Shown here one piece after another: positions 58,856-61,034 of a stretch of DNA of 61,034 bases. How positions within the stretch are numbered: the stretch's first letter is position 1; every line of letters starts with the position of its first letter. Origin of the DNA: Candidatus Obscuribacterales bacterium (GTDB lineage: Bacteria > Cyanobacteriota > Vampirovibrionia > Obscuribacterales > Obscuribacteraceae); contig JAIEQI010000109.1 in NCBI GenBank assembly GCA_019747875.1, positions 1 through 61,034 of the forward strand, read 5' to 3'. Below the pieces are notes generated by a model that was not told the origin of the DNA, did not search any database, and worked only from the letters and a program-made list of their open reading frames with translations. A program made the position numbers and the translations under genes.

Positions 58856-60183
58856 GTCGGAATCTCAAAGATATAGTGGATGAAGGATTTGCCCGTCTCA
58901 ATGTTCTGGCTGAGAAGCGAACGGAAATCGTAAAACGTTGTTCGGTTTTCACAGAGGAAGGAGCGCACTTTCACGATGATGCCGTCAACAAATTGAAGGA
59001 TGTGGAGAAGAGCTTCACTTCTGAGGTGACGGAACGCACAAAGCAATCCGAGGCATATTTGCAGCAAATGCTTGCTCAAATCGCTGAAGATAACGAGCGA
59101 TTTCTTTCGAGTTTGCAAAAAAACTTGCAGCTGAGAGTTTCCAAAATCACTCAGTCTATTGCTTATGAACAGGAGCAAGGGGGGCTGAGGTCTGCTGAGC
59201 GATTGGATTCACTTGTCAAACCATTTGAGAGAGAACTTGCAGCAGGTAGCTCCGACTTGAAGTTGCAATCGTCTCGTCTTTTGGCTGGTCTGGAGAGGGC
59301 TTGCAAACAAAGCCACGCAAAACTTCTCGAATCGCAAACGATGATGACAACAAAGCTGTCTAATTGCAGCAGCGAGCTCTCCTTGGAGTTGCGGCAAAAC
59401 TACACGGATACCCTGTCAAAATTGAGCGACACCCGTGCCGAGAAAAATGCGGCTATCGAAAAGATGTATTCAAAGTTAACCAAATCGCTTGAGAAGTTTG
59501 ACAAGGATCTCGACAAGCAGATTGAGCAATCTATAAAGGATGCGTTGAAGGAATTCGATGACTTGCAAAGTTCGGTGGAAAAGTCCTTGCTTGAATCCCA
59601 GGAAACCGCGCTAAAGTCGGCGACCGAAGAACTCGACTCAAAGAACGAAGAGTCATTGACAGAACTCAAGGATAGTAGCGAGTTTGGCAATCAAGAAATT
59701 GATGACAAGATGGCGGAGCTGAAACAATCCACTGACGAACTTACAAAGGACTTGAAGAATTATCTTTCTGGTGCCGAGGACGATGCACGTGCTCGTGCAA
59801 GCAAACGAGCCGATCGTATAAAAATGAGCATACTGTTCGGCGATGATCCTGACGCTGAAGAACTGGTTTCGCGCAATCCGCTGGCAGGGCTGCCGGAGGA
59901 AATGCATGAATTGACACGGTCGTTTAAGGAGCGCCTCAACAAGTTGTTGAAATCGCACGCCGAGAAGCTAAGTGAGATACGAGCTGAAAATGAGAAATCC
60001 TGGAATGAGTTGGGTGAGTCATTCGACAAGCGCTTCCAGGAAAAACTCGCGGAAGATGACAATGCTTGGCAGGAAAAAGAAGCCAAGCTCAATTCGCAAA
60101 TTGAAGCATTAGAGCAGCGAGCGCTGGAACTGTGTGCCGATTTGGCGGCAGCAGCCGAAGCTGACTCGCAAGGAGATAGCTAG
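58852..60183 (+). CDS. Long coiled-coil protein 2
   Basis: A 443-residue coiled-coil protein, overlapping the previous gene by 4 bp. It opens MSRNLKDIVDEGFARLNVLAEKR, then long heptad-like helices (ERDFLSSLQKNLQLRVSKITQ-type, TEELDSKNEESLTELKDSSE). A conserved-looking break occurs at KMSILFGDDPDAEELVSRNPLAGLP (about residues 324-348, Gly/Asp/Pro-rich), which may be the one globular or binding element. The C-terminus returns to helix. Composition and length match protein 1, suggesting a hetero-oligomer. Soluble, cytosolic. The third gene starts 3 bp after its stop, so all three are one operon. Confidence 0.8.
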   Translation: MSRNLKDIVDEGFARLNVLAEKRTEIVKRCSVFTEEGAHFHDDAVNKLKDVEKSFTSEVTERTKQSEAYLQQMLAQIAEDNERFLSSLQKNLQLRVSKITQSIAYEQEQGGLRSAERLDSLVKPFERELAAGSSDLKLQSSRLLAGLERACKQSHAKLLESQTMMTTKLSNCSSELSLELRQNYTDTLSKLSDTRAEKNAAIEKMYSKLTKSLEKFDKDLDKQIEQSIKDALKEFDDLQSSVEKSLLESQETALKSATEELDSKNEESLTELKDSSEFGNQEIDDKMAELKQSTDELTKDLKNYLSGAEDDARARASKRADRIKMSILFGDDPDAEELVSRNPLAGLPEEMHELTRSFKERLNKLLKSHAEKLSEIRAENEKSWNELGESFDKRFQEKLAEDDNAWQEKEAKLNSQIEALEQRALELCADLAAAAEADSQGDS

Positions 60184-60185
60184 AT

Positions 60186-61034
60186 ATGAGTACCGCATCA
60201 TCTCAAACTAGATTGCGGATCAAGCACCTGCTGAAGTTCTTGCGCGCGTATTCGCCTGATGGTAAAGAAACTGACGAAGAGTGGTCTTCGCGCGAGTCCA
60301 TGGGTGCCACCGTTGGTGATGTCATTACGATCTTCAAGCCCACTGCCAAATTAGCAAATCCGACTGACGCATTCGAATTAGAAGTCGAGGGCATATGCCT
60401 TGTGTTTGGTGAAGACGCCGACTTGCCGATGAATTATTTCATTACTGACACAGCCTATGAAATGTCATTTCTTGAAGGCACGTTGTCTGCGAAGGCAGCT
60501 GAGGCCAAGGAGAAAGGGCTGAGCTTATACTGTTTGCGCTCTACATTGCTCGCTTCTGTGGGTATGCAGACCAAGTCGAAATTGGGCCAGATGCGGAAGC
60601 TCGGAGGCTCTGGCGAACGAAAGAGTCCCGCCGGTGGTTTGAGTGATCCGCTCTGTCAGTTCTTTTCTGCTTTGACGATTAAGTTCGATCCTTTGATGGA
60701 AACGGATCCTCTTTCTGTCATCAATTTGGCTGTTGCTCTTTGGGGCGACGATAAACAAAAATCGGAAGCTAAGGGGCCGGAACTCGATGCTTCATTTATG
60801 CCTGTCGAAGAAGAAAATGGTGGAGTAGATATCGATCTCAGTGCTGTGCCGGTTGAACCAGCGATACCTGCTGAGACATCGTCAGAAGGCTCAAATGGTG
60901 CAAACGGTTCTGCCGCCGCTGCAGGCGCAGCCAAAATGGCTGCCGCCGAAAAAGATGCAGGCGAAGTTTGGGACATGCTCAGCAGTAGTAAGCCTAAGCT
61001 TTCCGAAATCAAAGAAGAATCGGATTTGAAAAGC
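60186..61034 (+). CDS. Third gene of the coiled-coil operon (3' end beyond window)
   Basis: The frame is open from ATG 60186 to the last base, 283 codons, 2 bp after the previous stop. The first 200 residues look globular and partly beta: RIKHLLKFLRAYSPDG, VGDVITIFKPTAKLANPTD, EVEGICLVFGEDADLPMNY, and LSVINLAVALWGDD. From about 205 the chain is low-complexity (Glu/Ala/Gly/Ser, with AAAAGAAKMAAAEKDAGE) and then Lys/Ser-rich. No known domain. As the only globular member of the operon it might be the effector or anchor of the coiled-coil pair; this is a guess from position. Confidence 0.75.
   Translation, partial: MSTASSQTRLRIKHLLKFLRAYSPDGKETDEEWSSRESMGATVGDVITIFKPTAKLANPTDAFELEVEGICLVFGEDADLPMNYFITDTAYEMSFLEGTLSAKAAEAKEKGLSLYCLRSTLLASVGMQTKSKLGQMRKLGGSGERKSPAGGLSDPLCQFFSALTIKFDPLMETDPLSVINLAVALWGDDKQKSEAKGPELDASFMPVEEENGGVDIDLSAVPVEPAIPAETSSEGSNGANGSAAAAGAAKMAAAEKDAGEVWDMLSSSKPKLSEIKEESDLKS

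Overview
The window looks like a chromosomal segment of a non-photosynthetic cyanobacterial relative of the Obscuribacterales type (Vampirovibrionia/Melainabacteria). This is an inference. It rests on the mix of a GuaB3-type IMP dehydrogenase paralogue, LarB/LarE, MshEN/TPR proteins, many secreted proteins of unknown function, roughly balanced base composition, and a dispersed palindromic repeat (core GCCGGCATCTTGCCGGC) that also reads in frame as AGKMPALPG. There are no rRNA genes, convincing tRNA genes, CRISPR arrays or IS transposases.

Layout. 1-3916 (minus) is one very long open frame that leaves the window at base 1. It has a HELKH motif and ends, as far as visible, in six in-frame 48-bp copies of the dispersed repeat. 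4.2-5.2 kb is a Cdd1 plus PadR regulator pair behind a clear inverted-repeat operator. 5.3-20 kb is accessory in character: two genes for pilin-like exported proteins with identical mature chains, two 2OG-Fe(II)-oxygenase-like proteins, a glutathionylspermidine-synthase-like ATP-grasp enzyme, an acetyltransferase-like protein, an FAD amine oxidase, a 61-residue Cys-rich peptide that looks like a RiPP precursor, a serine hydrolase flanked by twin small secreted proteins, and a patatin. 20-31 kb holds two linked proteins of unknown function, a YkgJ-type cysteine-cluster protein, a DUF2252 protein, AnmK (cell-wall recycling), GuaB3 and an HtrA/DegQ protease. 31.7-36.6 kb is a SWIM zinc-finger gene followed by a 1,105-residue DUF6493-like gene. 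36.6-41.6 kb has an MshEN/TPR protein, larB and larE (nickel-pincer cofactor synthesis) and a repetitive disordered protein. 41.8-50.6 kb is a minus-strand block: sugar epimerase/dehydratase, Ser/Thr kinase with a large helical-repeat region, a rhomboid-like membrane protein and leuS. tyrS, a short acidic protein, a zinc-ribbon protein, a large secreted protein and a second MshEN protein follow. The window ends in a three-gene operon: two long coiled-coil proteins with overlapping genes and a third gene that runs off the edge.

Working picture. Core metabolism (LeuRS, TyrRS, AnmK, GuaB3, Lar) is interspersed with lineage-specific exported and regulatory genes, and dispersed palindromic repeats mark many of the junctions. 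The observations I rate highest are the repeat family turned into protein sequence, the identical-mature-chain pilin-like pair with about 13% synonymous divergence, and the Cys-rich peptide gene beside an oxidase/oxygenase/ATP-grasp neighbourhood. Starts were reassigned to the best Shine-Dalgarno (SD) match where the longest frame was implausible. All counts were made by hand.
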